NCBI GenBank assembly: GCA_009668205.1
Contig: WJYM01000014.1
Span: forward strand, 39,380-103,379
DNA length: 64,000 nucleotides
Direction: 5' to 3'
Source of the DNA: Enterobacteriaceae bacterium RIT691
GTDB lineage: Bacteria > Pseudomonadota > Gammaproteobacteria > Enterobacterales > Enterobacteriaceae
The notes below the pieces were generated by a model that saw only the letters and a list, made by a program, of their open reading frames with translations, had not been told where the DNA came from and made no database searches. Position numbers and translations under genes: made by a program. How positions within the stretch are numbered: the first letter of the stretch is position 1; the number at the start of each line of letters is the position of its first letter. Below are positions 45,121 through 58,112 of the stretch, one piece after another.

Positions 45121-46472
45121 TATTTGATAATCGCGGCCAGCATTCGCACCTGCTGCTGCGCCATCGCCAGGCTGGAGATATTTGTAAAGCTCATCAGCAG
45201 CCCCGACTTCCCCCGACTGTCGATGCGCCAGTCGCTTAGCGCCTGCACCGCCAGCCGCGCCGCTCGCCCTCGTCTGGCGAGTTCCCGGTCGTCACCCTCT
45301 ACCGTCATCACCAGTTGAATACCGCCCTGCTGCGGCACCACGCTGAACCCCTGCTCCACCAGCGTCTGTTCCAGCCACTGCCTGCGCTGCGCGTAGTGCT
45401 GACGCATTTTTTTCAGGTGACGCCAGAAATGGCCCTCGCGGATAAAATCCGCCAGCGTCATCTGCCAGAGTAGCGGCACGCCGCAGGCCGCGAGCGAAGC
45501 CTGTTCACGAAAGGCGGCCACCTGCGGCAACGGGACCACCAGCCAGGCGGTACGCAGTGCCGGGAATAGCGATTTACTGAACGTTCCGGCATAAATCACC
45601 CGCTGTGGCGCATCAAGGCTTTTGACCGGCGGCAGCGGTTTGCCCTGGTAGCGGAATTCACTGTCGTAATCATCTTCGATTATCCAGGCCTCCCGGTGTG
45701 CGGCCCAATCGAGAAGCTGATGGCGGCGCGGCAGTGAAAGCGCCACGCCCAGCGGGCTTTGGTGTGCAGGCGTGAGCAGCGCAAAACGCGCGTCGGGCGC
45801 CCGCTGCAGACCGGCCTCCACGCACAGGCCTTCGTCATCCACCGGTATCGGGCAGAGCGTCATCCCCTGGCGGGCAATCAGCGGGCGGATCAGTGGAAAA
45901 CCGGGATCCTCCAGCCAGATTTTATCGCCCACTTTGCCCAGTGTTTGCAGGATAAGCATCATCGAGGCCGCGAAGCCGGTGGTGATAAACACCTGCTCCG
46001 GAAGGCACTCAATGCTTCTGGAAAAACGTAAATATTCGACAATGGCCGTGCGTAGCCCCGCCTCGCCGCACACGTCGCCCAGCGCAAGATCGAAGCGGGT
46101 TTGGGTGCGTAAGCGTCGCCCCATCACTCTCGCCCACTGGGCTCGCGGGAAAAGATCCAGCGCCGGTAACCCCATCTGAAACGGCTGCGGCTCGGGCTGT
46201 TCGCCGCCGTACCACACCGACTCGGTGGCGACCGGGCCGGGCACAACGCCCGCACTGACGAAGGTGCCTGCCTGCCCGCGGCGCTCCAGCCAGCCTTGCG
46301 CCACCAGCTCGCCGTACGCGGCCTCCACCGTCGCGCGTGAAACGCCGAGTTCCTGAGCATAAACCCGGCTCGCGGGCAGACGCTTACCGGGGACAAGTTC
46401 GCCCTGCTCTATCGCCGCCTTCAGCTGTCGGGAGATTTGTTGGTAACGCGGGCCGCGTGGCGTTTCATTCAT
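45120..46472 (-). CDS. MocR-type regulator (GntR DNA-binding plus aminotransferase domain)
   Basis: This 450-residue regulator fuses a winged-helix GntR domain (YQQISRQLKAAIEQGELVPG, RLPASRVYAQELGVSRATVE) to a class I aminotransferase-like domain. EDDYDSEFRYQGKP and the lysine in IYAGTFSKSLFPALR, the usual PLP site, are kept, so it probably senses PLP or an amino compound. It is divergent from an AhpD-like gene, and an 8-bp inverted repeat lies between them. That arrangement usually means it controls its neighbour and itself. It is not PdxR by context, since no vitamin B6 gene is near. Confidence 0.88.
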   Translation of the reverse strand: MNETPRGPRYQQISRQLKAAIEQGELVPGKRLPASRVYAQELGVSRATVEAAYGELVAQGWLERRGQAGTFVSAGVVPGPVATESVWYGGEQPEPQPFQMGLPALDLFPRAQWARVMGRRLRTQTRFDLALGDVCGEAGLRTAIVEYLRFSRSIECLPEQVFITTGFAASMMLILQTLGKVGDKIWLEDPGFPLIRPLIARQGMTLCPIPVDDEGLCVEAGLQRAPDARFALLTPAHQSPLGVALSLPRRHQLLDWAAHREAWIIEDDYDSEFRYQGKPLPPVKSLDAPQRVIYAGTFSKSLFPALRTAWLVVPLPQVAAFREQASLAACGVPLLWQMTLADFIREGHFWRHLKKMRQHYAQRRQWLEQTLVEQGFSVVPQQGGIQLVMTVEGDDRELARRGRAARLAVQALSDWRIDSRGKSGLLMSFTNISSLAMAQQQVRMLAAIIK

Positions 46473-46516
46473 GGTCTGGTTTTTCCCTCAAAAGATGGCT
46501 CTCTTTAGCAGACCAT
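46471..46516. promoter_or_regulatory. Inverted repeat operator between MocR-type and AhpD-like genes
   Basis: ATGGTCTG (46471-46478) and CAGACCAT (46509-46516) are perfect reverse complements 38 bp apart. The right arm abuts a possible -10, TATAGT (46517-46522), for the AhpD-like gene. No good -35 is seen, as is common at activator-dependent promoters. Confidence 0.5.
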
Positions 46517-46557
46517 TATAGTGCTACAGTTCTGTCATCGTTAAGAGGAGAAACCCA

Positions 46558-46989
46558 ATGACTACATTACGCCAGCCTTACTATGAACTGAGCCCGGAAG
46601 TTTACGCCGCCTTTGGCCAGGCGAAAAAAGCCCTTGAGCACTGCTCGCTGGACTTAACGTTGATTGAGCTGGTGTATCTGCGAGTCTCGCAGATCAACGG
46701 CTGCGCTTTCTGCCTGGAGATGCACAGCAAAGCGCTGCGCAAACGCGGCGTTGAGCAGGTCAAACTGGATTCGCTGGCGGGCTGGCGCGTGAGCCACCAG
46801 TTCTCAGACAGAGAACGCGCGGCGCTGGCCTGGGCGGAAGATGTGACCGATATCGCCCGCACGCGTGCAGAAGACGCGGTGTATGAACCTTTGCTGGCTT
46901 ATTTCAGCGCCACCGAGATCAGTGACCTGACGTTTGCTATCAGCCTGATGAACGCCTTCAACCGCCTCGCCGTCAGTATGCGCATGTAA
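46558..46989 (+). CDS. AhpD-like carboxymuconolactone decarboxylase family protein
   Basis: At 143 residues this carries the AhpD-core motif with Cys49, Cys52 and His56 in INGCAFCLEMHSKALRKRGV. Proteins with this peroxidase-type motif act as thiol antioxidants or alkylhydroperoxidase partners. AGAGGAG lies about 8 bases before the ATG. The divergent MocR-type regulator probably controls it. Confidence 0.88.
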   Translation: MTTLRQPYYELSPEVYAAFGQAKKALEHCSLDLTLIELVYLRVSQINGCAFCLEMHSKALRKRGVEQVKLDSLAGWRVSHQFSDRERAALAWAEDVTDIARTRAEDAVYEPLLAYFSATEISDLTFAISLMNAFNRLAVSMRM

Positions 46990-47048
46990 TTGCAGGCAAA
47001 ACCTGTCGCCCTCGCTGCGCTCGTCAGTGGGGGAAAATCCACGCAAAA

Positions 47049-47095
47049 TATCTATATATTGTATGGTTGAAGTTTTTATCAACTACATCTAGTAT
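47049..47095 (+). promoter_or_regulatory. nrdHIEF promoter with paired NrdR boxes
   Basis: Two 16-bp boxes, at 47049-47064 (core CTATATATTGT) and 47080-47095 (core CTACATCTAGT), start exactly 31 bp apart, three helical turns. This is the spacing required by the NrdR repressor. TTGAAG (47067-47072), 17 bp, TAGTAT (47090-47095) gives a sigma-70 promoter whose -10 lies inside the second box. Repression by NrdR-ATP/dATP is therefore expected. Confidence 0.75.
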
Positions 47096-47170
47096 TCCCT
47101 TTGACAGTTAATCACCCCAATCCGCCGCTCTCGTTGCGACGCCTTGTCATTTTAAAAGGAAATACGAATC

Positions 47171-47416
47171 ATGCGCATTATTATTTACACTCGCAATAAC
47201 TGCGTACAGTGCCATGCCACCCAACGGGCGATGGAATCCCGCGGCTTTGCGTTTGAGAGCGTGAACATAGACCTTGACCCCGACGCAGCCGATGCGCTGC
47301 GCAGCCAGGGATTTCGCTCACTGCCTGTCGTTTTTGCCGGTGACGAAAGCTGGTCCGGCTTTCGCCCGGACATGATCAACCGCCTGCGTCCCGAGGCCGC
47401 CGTGGCTCGCGCATGA
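47171..47416 (+). CDS. nrdH: NrdH glutaredoxin-like electron donor
   Basis: This 81-residue protein is the specific reductant of NrdEF. The redox pair is Cys11 and Cys14 in [14 protein letters not shown], and the C-terminal WSGFRPDMI is the NrdH signature. It accepts electrons from thioredoxin reductase. AAAGGA precedes the ATG. The stop overlaps nrdI by 4 bp. Confidence 0.96.
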   Translation: MRIIIYTRNNCVQCHATQRAMESRGFAFESVNIDLDPDAADALRSQGFRSLPVVFAGDESWSGFRPDMINRLRPEAAVARA

Positions 47417-47795
47417 GCACCCTCGTCTATTTCTCCAGCAGCTCCGAAACTACGCAGCGATTTATCGAGCGTTTGGGGCTGCCTGCGGTGCGCATTCCGC
47501 TCAACGAACGCGAGCGGATTCAGGTGGACGAGCCTTTCATCCTGGTAGTGCCGAGCTACGGCGGCGGCGGCACGGCAGGCGCTGTGCCGCGCCAGGTGAT
47601 CCGATTTTTAAACGATCCGCACAATCGCGCGTTGATTCGGGGCGTGATCGCCGCCGGGAACCGCAACTTCGGCGAGGCCTTTGCCCGCGCCGGAGACGTG
47701 ATTGCGCAGAAATGCGGCGTGCCTTACCTCTACCGTTTTGAGCTGATGGGCACCCCGCAAGACCTCGACAACGTGCGAAAAGGAGTGAGCGAATT

Positions 47796-47808
<13 letters not shown>
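47413..47808 (+). CDS. nrdI: NrdI flavodoxin-like activator of NrdF
   Basis: This 131-residue flavoprotein makes superoxide or a peroxide used to build the dimanganese-tyrosyl radical of NrdF. The FMN loop is [20 protein letters not shown] and the conserved [20 protein letters not shown] follows. It is a few residues shorter at the C-terminus than the E. coli protein. The end overlaps the nrdE start by 13 bp. Confidence 0.95.
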
Positions 47809-50913
<3,105 letters not shown>

Positions 50914-50921
50914 TCCTCTCT

Positions 50922-50953
50922 CGCGAAGGAAATATGTCCCTGCTTCCTTCGCG
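50922..50953 (+). terminator. Hairpin ending the nrd operon
   Basis: CGCGAAGGAA and TTCCTTCGCG form a perfect 10-bp stem 8 bp after the nrdF stop, followed by GATATTT. Confidence 0.6.
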
Positions 50954-51171
50954 GATATTTCCTGCCAAACTCATTTTTTCACGCAAAATATGCCTTTCAG
51001 CGCTTTCGTTATTTTATGCTCGCTAAGCGCCTGAATTATCCTGATTCAGGCGAAATTACACCACGCTGACAAAAAATATCAATCAAAATTCATTTGCGCT
51101 CAGCCCTTATATCATGGGGGCATGGCGCGAATCGACTCCTGCAAATGCGCATACCATCAGGACATTGAGGG

Positions 51172-51199
51172 TTGTCTCAGAATCTGAGTATGTTAGGGT
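51172..51199 (+). promoter_or_regulatory. proU main promoter (P2-like)
   Basis: TTGTCT, 16 bp, TAGGGT, about 70 bp before proV. The flanking CAGAATCTGAGTATG closely follows the remembered E. coli proU P2 sequence. That promoter is salt-induced and silenced by H-NS acting at upstream and downstream elements. The upstream 250 bp are AT-rich and gene-free. Confidence 0.6.
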
Positions 51200-51266
51200 G
51201 TAACCAGTCCATTATTTTCATCAGGTACATTATCGACATAATAAATAACAGGAATTCATTTATTGC

Positions 51267-52469
51267 ATGGCAATTAAATTAGAAGTAAAGAATCTCTACA
51301 AAATATTTGGCGAACACCCGCAGCGTGCATTTAAGCATATAGAAAAAGGTCTGGATAAAGAGCAGATCCTGGAGAAAACAGGACTCTCACTTGGCGTTAT
51401 TGACGCCAGTCTGGCCATTGAAGAAGGCGAGATTTTTGTGATCATGGGATTATCCGGCTCCGGAAAATCCACTCTGGTACGCCTTCTCAATCGCCTGATT
51501 GAACCGACCCGAGGCCAGGTGCTTATCGACGGTCAGGATATCGCAAAAATATCCGATGCCGAGCTCCGCGAGGTGCGCAGAAAGAAAATCGCCATGGTAT
51601 TCCAATCGTTCGCGCTGATGCCGCATATGAACGTGCTGGATAATGCGGCCTTTGGCATGGAACTGGCCGGAACAAATCCTCAGGAACGTCAGGAAAAAGC
51701 GCTGGACGCCCTGCGTCAGGTTGGGCTTGAAAATTATGCCCATGCCTACCCGGATGAATTATCTGGCGGGATGCGACAACGCGTTGGATTAGCTCGCGCG
51801 TTAGCAATCAACCCTGACATTTTATTAATGGATGAAGCCTTCTCCGCGCTCGACCCGTTAATTCGTACCGAAATGCAGGATGAACTGGTGAAATTGCAGG
51901 CCAAACACCAGCGCACTGTAGTATTTATTTCCCACGATCTCGATGAAGCAATGCGTATTGGCGATCGTATTGCCATTATGCAAAACGGAAAAGTGGTGCA
52001 GGTCGGTACGCCGGATGAAATTCTCAATAATCCAGCCAATGATTATGTCCGCACGTTTTTCCGTGGTGTGGACATCAGCCAGGTCTTCAGTGCCAAGGAT
52101 ATTGCCCGTCGTGCGCCGAAAGGCCTGCTGCGTAAAACGCCAGGATTTGGCCCACGCTCAGCGCTGAAGCTGTTGCAGGATGAAGACCGCGAATATGGCT
52201 ATGTCATTGAACGCGGAAATAAATTCGTCGGCATTGTCTCTATTGATTCCCTCAAAACTGCGCTGGCCGCGGGCCAGGGCATTGACGCCGCGCTGCTGGA
52301 AGCCCCGCAGTCCGTCGACGCCCAGACCGCGCTCAGCGAACTGCTCTCTCACGTGGGCCAGGCGCCTTGCGCCGTACCGGTCATCGATGAGGAACAACAG
52401 TACGTCGGCATCATTTCCAAAAGTATGCTGCTGCAGGCTTTAGACAGGGAGACCACCATCAATGGCTGA
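51267..52469 (+). CDS. proV: ProV, ATPase of the ProU glycine betaine/proline importer
   Basis: At 400 residues this has the E. coli length. Walker A is GLSGSGKST near residue 61, the signature [15 protein letters not shown] near 165 and Walker [15 protein letters not shown] near 188. Two CBS domains fill the C-terminus from about residue 280 and sense ionic strength in this family. Start ATG has AGGAA upstream. It overlaps proW by 8 bp. Confidence 0.96.
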   Translation: MAIKLEVKNLYKIFGEHPQRAFKHIEKGLDKEQILEKTGLSLGVIDASLAIEEGEIFVIMGLSGSGKSTLVRLLNRLIEPTRGQVLIDGQDIAKISDAELREVRRKKIAMVFQSFALMPHMNVLDNAAFGMELAGTNPQERQEKALDALRQVGLENYAHAYPDELSGGMRQRVGLARALAINPDILLMDEAFSALDPLIRTEMQDELVKLQAKHQRTVVFISHDLDEAMRIGDRIAIMQNGKVVQVGTPDEILNNPANDYVRTFFRGVDISQVFSAKDIARRAPKGLLRKTPGFGPRSALKLLQDEDREYGYVIERGNKFVGIVSIDSLKTALAAGQGIDAALLEAPQSVDAQTALSELLSHVGQAPCAVPVIDEEQQYVGIISKSMLLQALDRETTING

Positions 52470-53526
52470 TCAATCAAATCCGTGGGCAACCACACCGGCG
52501 GCCGATAGCGCCGCGCCTTCTGCCGATGCCTGGGGCGCGCCCGATGCGGCACCGACTCAGGGTGGCGGGGCCGACTGGCTGCACAGCGCGCCAGCCCCGA
52601 AGGCTGAACATTTCGACATTCTCAATCCCTTTCACAAGACGCTTATCCCCCTCGACAGTTGGGTGACGCACGGCATCGACTGGGTCGTGGTGCACTTCCG
52701 CCCGGTGTTTCAGGGCATTCGTATGCCGGTGGATTACATTCTTGGCGGTTTCCAGCAGCTTCTGCTGGGCATGCCTGCGCCGGTGGCGATTGCGTTGTTC
52801 GCGCTGATTGCCTGGCAGATCGGCGGTGCCGGAATGGGGATCGCCTCACTCATTTCCCTGATTTTGATCGGCGCGATTGGCGCATGGTCGCAGGCAATGG
52901 TGACCCTGGCGCTGGTGCTTACTGCCCTGCTGTTCTGTGTGATCATCGGTTTGCCGCTCGGCATCTGGCTGGCGCGAAGCCCGAGAGCGTCGAAAATTAT
53001 ACGTCCGCTGCTCGATGCGATGCAGACCACCCCGGCGTTCGTTTATCTGGTGCCTATCGTGATGCTGTTCGGCATTGGCAACGTGCCGGGCGTGGTGGTA
53101 ACAATTATCTTCGCCCTGCCGCCGATTGTGCGCCTGACCATTCTCGGCATTAACCAGGTGCCGGCCGACCTGATTGAAGCCTCCCGCTCGTTTGGGGCCA
53201 GCCCGCGCCAGATGCTGTTCAAAGTGCAGCTGCCGCTGGCGATGCCGACCATTATGGCCGGGGTTAACCAGACGCTGATGCTGGCGCTGTCGATGGTGGT
53301 TATCGCCTCGATGATTGCCGTGGGCGGCCTGGGGCAAATGGTGCTGCGCGGTATTGGCCGTCTCGATATGGGTCTGGCGACCGTCGGCGGCGTGGGGATC
53401 GTGATCCTCGCCATTATTCTCGACCGTCTGACCCAGGCCGTGGGGCGTGATTCCCGCAGCCGCGGTAATCGTCGCTGGTACACCACTGGCCCGATTGGGC
53501 TCATCACTCGTCCTTTCTCTAAGTAA
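52462..53526 (+). CDS. proW: ProW, permease of the ProU importer
   Basis: This 354-residue inner membrane permease has a long periplasmic N-terminal tail of about 100 residues, then about seven helices. The ABC-coupling loop is [20 protein letters not shown]. It starts inside the end of proV, so translation is coupled. It is highly similar to E. coli ProW. Confidence 0.95.
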   Translation: MADQSNPWATTPAADSAAPSADAWGAPDAAPTQGGGADWLHSAPAPKAEHFDILNPFHKTLIPLDSWVTHGIDWVVVHFRPVFQGIRMPVDYILGGFQQLLLGMPAPVAIALFALIAWQIGGAGMGIASLISLILIGAIGAWSQAMVTLALVLTALLFCVIIGLPLGIWLARSPRASKIIRPLLDAMQTTPAFVYLVPIVMLFGIGNVPGVVVTIIFALPPIVRLTILGINQVPADLIEASRSFGASPRQMLFKVQLPLAMPTIMAGVNQTLMLALSMVVIASMIAVGGLGQMVLRGIGRLDMGLATVGGVGIVILAIILDRLTQAVGRDSRSRGNRRWYTTGPIGLITRPFSK

Positions 53527-53594
53527 TTCCTCGTTTGCCCGGCGGCGCTCCGCCTGCCGGGCCGACAAAACCACCCGAACATAAAGGAACAACG

Positions 53595-54590
53595 ATGCGA
53601 CATAGCGTAATTTTAGCCACCGCGCTGGCGACCCTTGTCTCCACCAGCACCTTTGCGGCAGACCTGCCGGGCAAAGGCATGACCGTTAAGCCAGTGCAGA
53701 GCACGATTTCCGAAGAGACCTTCCAGACGCTGCTGGTCAGCCGCGCACTGGAGAAACTGGGTTATACCGTCAACAAGCCGAGCGAAGTGGACTATAACGT
53801 CGGCTACACCTCGATTGCCGCCGGCGACGCCACGTTCACCGCCGTGAACTGGAAACCGCTGCACGACGATATGTATGCGGCGGCCGGTGGCGACAAGAAA
53901 TTCTACCGTGAAGGGGTGTACGTTACTGGCGCAGCGCAGGGCTATCTTATCGATAAGAAAACCGCCGAGCAGTACCACATCACCAAAATCGATCAGCTGA
54001 AAGATCCGAAGATCGCCAAACTGTTCGATACCAACGGCGACGGCAAAGCGGACCTGACCGGCTGCACGCCAGGTTGGGGCTGTGAAGCGGTGATTAATCA
54101 TCAGATTGATGCCTATGGCCTGAGCAACACCGTGGTCCACAACCAGGGTAACTACGCGGCGATGATGGCGGATACCATTGCCCGTTATAAAGAAGGCAAA
54201 CCGGTTATCTATTACACCTGGACGCCGTACTGGGTCAGCGATGTGCTGAAACCGGGTAAAGATGTGGTCTGGCTGCAAGTGCCGTTCTCTTCGATGCCGG
54301 GCGAGCAGAAAAACATCGACACCAAACTGCCGAACGGCGCTAACTATGGCTTCCCGGTGAGCACTATGCACATTGTTGCCAACAAGGCCTGGGCCGAGAA
54401 AAACCCGGCAGCCGCGAAGCTGTTCTCGTTAATGAAGCTGCCGCTTGCCGATATCAACGCCGAGAATGCCATGATGCATGAAGGCCATGCGTCGGAAGCC
54501 GATATTCAGGGTCACGTGGATGGCTGGATCAAAGCCCACCAGCAGCAGTTTGATGGCTGGGTGAAAGAGGCGCTGGCGGCACAGAAGTAG
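53595..54590 (+). CDS. proX: ProX, periplasmic glycine betaine-binding protein
   Basis: This 331-residue protein begins with the signal peptide [20 protein letters not shown] and is cleaved after AA-D. ATG 53595 has AAGGA upstream; the open frame further upstream lacks a site. Binding residues include the tryptophans of [19 protein letters not shown] and GCTPGWGCE, which cage the betaine ammonium group. The gene lies 68 bp after proW, and the gap contains a G/C-rich hairpin (GCCCGGCGG/CCGCCTGCCGGGC). Confidence 0.96.
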   Translation: MRHSVILATALATLVSTSTFAADLPGKGMTVKPVQSTISEETFQTLLVSRALEKLGYTVNKPSEVDYNVGYTSIAAGDATFTAVNWKPLHDDMYAAAGGDKKFYREGVYVTGAAQGYLIDKKTAEQYHITKIDQLKDPKIAKLFDTNGDGKADLTGCTPGWGCEAVINHQIDAYGLSNTVVHNQGNYAAMMADTIARYKEGKPVIYYTWTPYWVSDVLKPGKDVVWLQVPFSSMPGEQKNIDTKLPNGANYGFPVSTMHIVANKAWAEKNPAAAKLFSLMKLPLADINAENAMMHEGHASEADIQGHVDGWIKAHQQQFDGWVKEALAAQK

Positions 54591-54607
54591 GATTGTGCCC
54601 GCCTGTT

Positions 54608-54703
54608 CCCCTCACCCCGACCCTCTCCCCAGAGGGGCGAGGGAGAAAATCGGAGCCGGACAGTCCCCTCTCCCCTTGCGGGAGAGGGTTAGGGTGAGGG
54701 GGA
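54608..54703. repeat. Enterobacterial intergenic palindrome after proX
   Basis: CCCCTCACCCCGACCCTCTC and its near complement GAGAGGGTTAGGGTGAGGGG face each other across about 50 bp, with a second inner pair (CCCCAGAGGGG). This C/G-rich inverted repeat recurs in intergenic regions of enterobacterial genomes. It may also end the proU transcript. Confidence 0.7.
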
Positions 54704-54787
54704 AAATAACCGCACTCCCCGCCACGCGATAATTCCCCCGCCTTACGCGTTTGCCGCTATCATTCTTCCCTGCCAAATAATCACCCG

Positions 54788-55987
54788 ATGAATGTTCTGC
54801 CCATGACGCATAAATCCCATGAACTAAGCCCGGCGCTGATTGCGCTGATGTCCGTGGCGACCGGCCTTGCCGTTGCCAGTAACTATTACGCCCAGCCGCT
54901 GCTGGAAACCATCGCCCGCGCCTTTGAGCTATCCGCCGGCCAGGCCGGGTTTATCGTCACCGCGGCTCAGCTTGGCTACGCCGCCGGTCTGCTGTTCCTG
55001 GTCCCACTGGGCGATATGTTTGAGCGCCGCGCCCTTATCGTCAGCATGACGCTGTTGGCCGCCGGTGGGATGTTAATCACCGCCACCAGCCAGTCGCTCT
55101 CGCTGATGATCCTCGGCACCGCGCTCACCGGGCTTTTCTCCGTGGTCGCGCAGATTCTGGTTCCGCTGGCGGCAACGCTTGCCAGCCCGGAGAAACGAGG
55201 AAAAGTGGTCGGCACCATCATGAGCGGGCTGCTGCTGGGCATTCTGCTGGCCCGCACCGTGGCAGGCCTGCTGGCAAGCCTGGGGGGCTGGCGTACCGTT
55301 TACTGGGTCGCTACGGTACTGATGATTCTGATGGCATTCGCTCTGTGGCGCGGTCTGCCGAAAATGAAGCAGGAAACGCACCTCAACTACCCGCAACTGT
55401 TGGGTTCCGTGTTCAGCCTTTTTGCTCGCGATAAATTGCTGCGCACCCGTGCGCTGCTCGGCTGCCTGACGTTCGCCAACTTCAGCATTCTGTGGACCTC
55501 GATGGCTTTCCTGCTGGCGGGCGCACCGTTCCACTTTTCTGAAGCGACGATTGGCCTGTTTGGCCTGGCCGGTGCCGCAGGTGCACTCGGCGCTCGTCCG
55601 GCGGGCGGGTTTGCCGATAAGGGTAAATCGCATCTGACCACCACCACCGGCCTCATCCTGCTGTTGCTTTCGTGGGTCGCCATCTGGTTCGGTCATTTCT
55701 CCGTTCTGGCGCTGATTGTCGGCATTCTGGTGCTGGACCTGACGGTTCAGGGCGTGCACATCACCAATCAGACGGTGATTTATCGCGTGCAACCCGATGC
55801 CCGTAACCGCCTGACGGCAGGCTACATGACCAGCTACTTTATTGGCGGCGCGGCCGGTTCACTCATTTCCGCCGCGGCATGGCAGCATTACGGCTGGGCG
55901 GGCGTTTGTCTGGCGGGTGTCACCATGGCCACGCTCAACTTACTGGTATGGTGGCGAGGTTTCCACCGCCAGACGGCTGTTGTCTGA
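54788..55987 (+). CDS. MFS transporter (YgaY-like)
   Basis: This 399-residue inner membrane protein has 12 predicted helices. The MFS loop motif between helices 2 and 3 reads PLGDMFERRALIVSMTLLA. It occupies the place of ygaY, which is broken in E. coli K-12 but complete here. The group resembles sugar or drug efflux permeases; substrate unknown. Start is uncertain between ATG 54788 and 54803, as neither has a clear ribosome site. Confidence 0.85.
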   Translation: MNVLPMTHKSHELSPALIALMSVATGLAVASNYYAQPLLETIARAFELSAGQAGFIVTAAQLGYAAGLLFLVPLGDMFERRALIVSMTLLAAGGMLITATSQSLSLMILGTALTGLFSVVAQILVPLAATLASPEKRGKVVGTIMSGLLLGILLARTVAGLLASLGGWRTVYWVATVLMILMAFALWRGLPKMKQETHLNYPQLLGSVFSLFARDKLLRTRALLGCLTFANFSILWTSMAFLLAGAPFHFSEATIGLFGLAGAAGALGARPAGGFADKGKSHLTTTTGLILLLLSWVAIWFGHFSVLALIVGILVLDLTVQGVHITNQTVIYRVQPDARNRLTAGYMTSYFIGGAAGSLISAAAWQHYGWAGVCLAGVTMATLNLLVWWRGFHRQTAVV

Positions 55988-56206
55988 AAACACTTCTCTT
56001 TCAGAGCCTTATTCCTGTGTTGGGGTGTTAAGACACCCCTCACTCTGTTAAGGTTACCCACCTGATCAACCCGGTAATTGTTTCTCACGGAAATAATTAT
56101 TCGCGCCTGATGATACCCAGAGATCGTGTGCTCGTGCGGCCTTCACCGCAGAACATTATTTTTATGAATAATTTGCCGTCACTGATGATTTCGGCACATT
56201 AATTCA

Positions 56207-56235
56207 TTTACTTTATTTGTCACCGTCGTTACTAT
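56207..56235 (+). promoter_or_regulatory. mprA-emrAB promoter
   Basis: TTTACT, 17 bp, TACTAT, about 30 bp before the mprA start. The surrounding sequence (TTTGTCACCGTCGTTAC) follows the remembered E. coli promoter, which MprA itself represses. Confidence 0.6.
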
Positions 56236-56265
56236 ATCGGCTGAAACTAATGAGGTTATGCCAAA

Positions 56266-56796
56266 ATGGATAGTTCGTTCACTCCCATTGAACAAATGCT
56301 AAAATTTCGCGCCAGTCGCCATGAAGATTTTCCTTATCAGGAGATCCTCCTGACCCGCCTGTGCATGCACATGCAGGGTAAGCTGCTGGACAACCGCAAT
56401 AAGATGCTGAAAGCTCAGGGAATCAACGAGACGTTATTTATGGCGCTGATTACGCTGGAGTCTCAGGAGAATCACAGCATTCAGCCATCAGAACTGAGCT
56501 GTGCGCTGGGATCGTCCCGTACTAACGCAACCCGTATTGCCGATGAGCTGGAAAAACGCGGCTGGATCGAACGTCGTGAAAGTGACAATGACCGCCGTTG
56601 TCTGCATCTGCAGCTGACCGAAAAAGGTCACCAGTTCCTGCGTGAGGTGTTACCGCCTCAGCACAACTGTCTGCATCAGCTCTGGTCTTCCCTGAGCGTC
56701 ACCGAAAAAGAACAGCTTGAGCAAATCACCCGTAAGCTTCTGGGCCGTCTGGATCAAATGGACGAAGATGGCGTGGTCCTTGAGGCTATGCGCTAA
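56266..56796 (+). CDS. mprA: MprA (EmrR), MarR-family repressor of the EmrAB pump
   Basis: This 176-residue winged-helix dimer has the recognition helix in [20 protein letters not shown], the wing [19 protein letters not shown] and helices at both ends for dimerisation. Uncouplers and some antibiotics release it from DNA in E. coli. It is the first gene of the mprA-emrA-emrB cluster. GAGG lies 10 bases before the ATG. Confidence 0.95.
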   Translation: MDSSFTPIEQMLKFRASRHEDFPYQEILLTRLCMHMQGKLLDNRNKMLKAQGINETLFMALITLESQENHSIQPSELSCALGSSRTNATRIADELEKRGWIERRESDNDRRCLHLQLTEKGHQFLREVLPPQHNCLHQLWSSLSVTEKEQLEQITRKLLGRLDQMDEDGVVLEAMR

Positions 56797-56841
56797 GCGA
56801 ATGCATCGCTAAACATCCTGATTGCGAAAAAGAAAACGGAC

Positions 56842-56872
56842 AGGCCAGCAGCTCAACACTGCTGGCCTTTCT
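56842..56872 (+). terminator. Hairpin between mprA and emrA
   Basis: AGGCCAGCAG and CTGCTGGCCT form a 10-bp stem followed by TTCT. It may end part of the mprA transcripts and so lower emrAB expression relative to mprA. Confidence 0.65.
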
Positions 56873-56924
56873 GACAAACAGGTCGGCTCAGCCGATGTGA
56901 AATAATAAGATCGTGGAGAAAAAC

Positions 56925-58097
56925 ATGAGCGCGAATGCGGAGACCCAAACCCCGCAGCAACCGGCCAGTAAGAAAGGTAAACGTAAAGGTACCCTTCTGC
57001 TGCTGACCTTGCTCTTTGTCCTTATTGCAGTGGCTTATGGCATTTATTGGTTTATGGTACTGCGTCATTATGAAGAAACCGATGACGCGTATGTGGCAGG
57101 AAACCAGGTTCAAATTATGGCTCAGGTGTCCGGCAGCGTGACTAAAGTCTGGGCGGATAACACTGACTATATCCAAAAAGGCGATGTGCTGGTCACTCTC
57201 GACCAGACGGATGCGCAGCAGACGTTTGAAAAAGCGAAAACGGGGCTCGCCTCCAGCGTGCGTCAGACCCGCCAGTTGATGATCAACAGCAAACAGCTGC
57301 AGGCCAACATCGACGTCAAGAAAACCGCGCTTTCTCAGGCACAAACAGATCTTAATCGTCGTGTCCCGCTCGGCACAGCCAATCTGATTGGCCGTGAAGA
57401 GCTGCAACACGCCCGTGATGCGGTTGCCAGCGCACAGGCGCAGCTTGACGTTGCCGTTCAGCAGTACAACGCGAACCAGGCGATGGTGCTGGGCACGAAG
57501 CTGGAAAATCAGCCTGCCGTTCAACAGGCTGCGACCGAAGTGCGTAACGCCTGGCTTGCAGTGGAACGTACCAAAATCGTCAGCCCAATGACCGGTTACG
57601 TTTCCCGTCGTTCCGTACAGCCTGGCGCGCAGATCGGCCCGTCTACCCCGCTGATGGCGGTGGTTCCGGCCACTAACCTGTGGGTCGATGCGAACTTCAA
57701 AGAAACTCAGCTTGCCCATATGCGTATTGGCCAGACGGCGACCATCGTCAGTGATATCTACGGCGACGACGTGGAGTACACCGGCAAGATTGTCGGCCTC
57801 GACATGGGTACCGGTAGTGCGTTCTCGCTGCTGCCTGCACAAAACGCCACCGGTAACTGGATCAAAGTGGTTCAGCGTCTGCCGGTCCGTATTGAGCTGG
57901 ATGAAAAACAACTTGCTAAACACCCGCTGCGTATTGGCCTGTCTACACTGGTAAAAGTGAATACCTCAGACCGCGGGGGTGAAATGCTGGCAAACCAGGT
58001 CCGTAATAGCCCGGTTTACGAAAGCAACGCCCGCGAAATCAGCCTCGACCCGGTTAACAAGCTGATTAACGATATCGTCCAGGCAAACGCGGAGTAA
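56925..58097 (+). CDS. emrA: EmrA, membrane fusion protein of the EmrAB-TolC pump
   Basis: This 390-residue adaptor, of E. coli length, has one N-terminal membrane helix (LLLLTLLFVLIAVAYGIYWF), then the lipoyl motif TDDAYVAGNQVQIMAQVSGS, a helical hairpin and a beta-barrel. ATG 56925 is chosen since GGAG lies 6 bases upstream; a GTG at 56913 would add four residues. EmrA links EmrB to TolC. Confidence 0.95.
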   Translation: MSANAETQTPQQPASKKGKRKGTLLLLTLLFVLIAVAYGIYWFMVLRHYEETDDAYVAGNQVQIMAQVSGSVTKVWADNTDYIQKGDVLVTLDQTDAQQTFEKAKTGLASSVRQTRQLMINSKQLQANIDVKKTALSQAQTDLNRRVPLGTANLIGREELQHARDAVASAQAQLDVAVQQYNANQAMVLGTKLENQPAVQQAATEVRNAWLAVERTKIVSPMTGYVSRRSVQPGAQIGPSTPLMAVVPATNLWVDANFKETQLAHMRIGQTATIVSDIYGDDVEYTGKIVGLDMGTGSAFSLLPAQNATGNWIKVVQRLPVRIELDEKQLAKHPLRIGLSTLVKVNTSDRGGEMLANQVRNSPVYESNAREISLDPVNKLINDIVQANAE

Positions 58098-58112
58098 TCC
58101 GGGGTGGGTGTA

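Noticed and set aside
53613..54371. 252-codon antisense frame opposite proX
   Set aside because: Shadow of a conserved gene, without start signals or domain.
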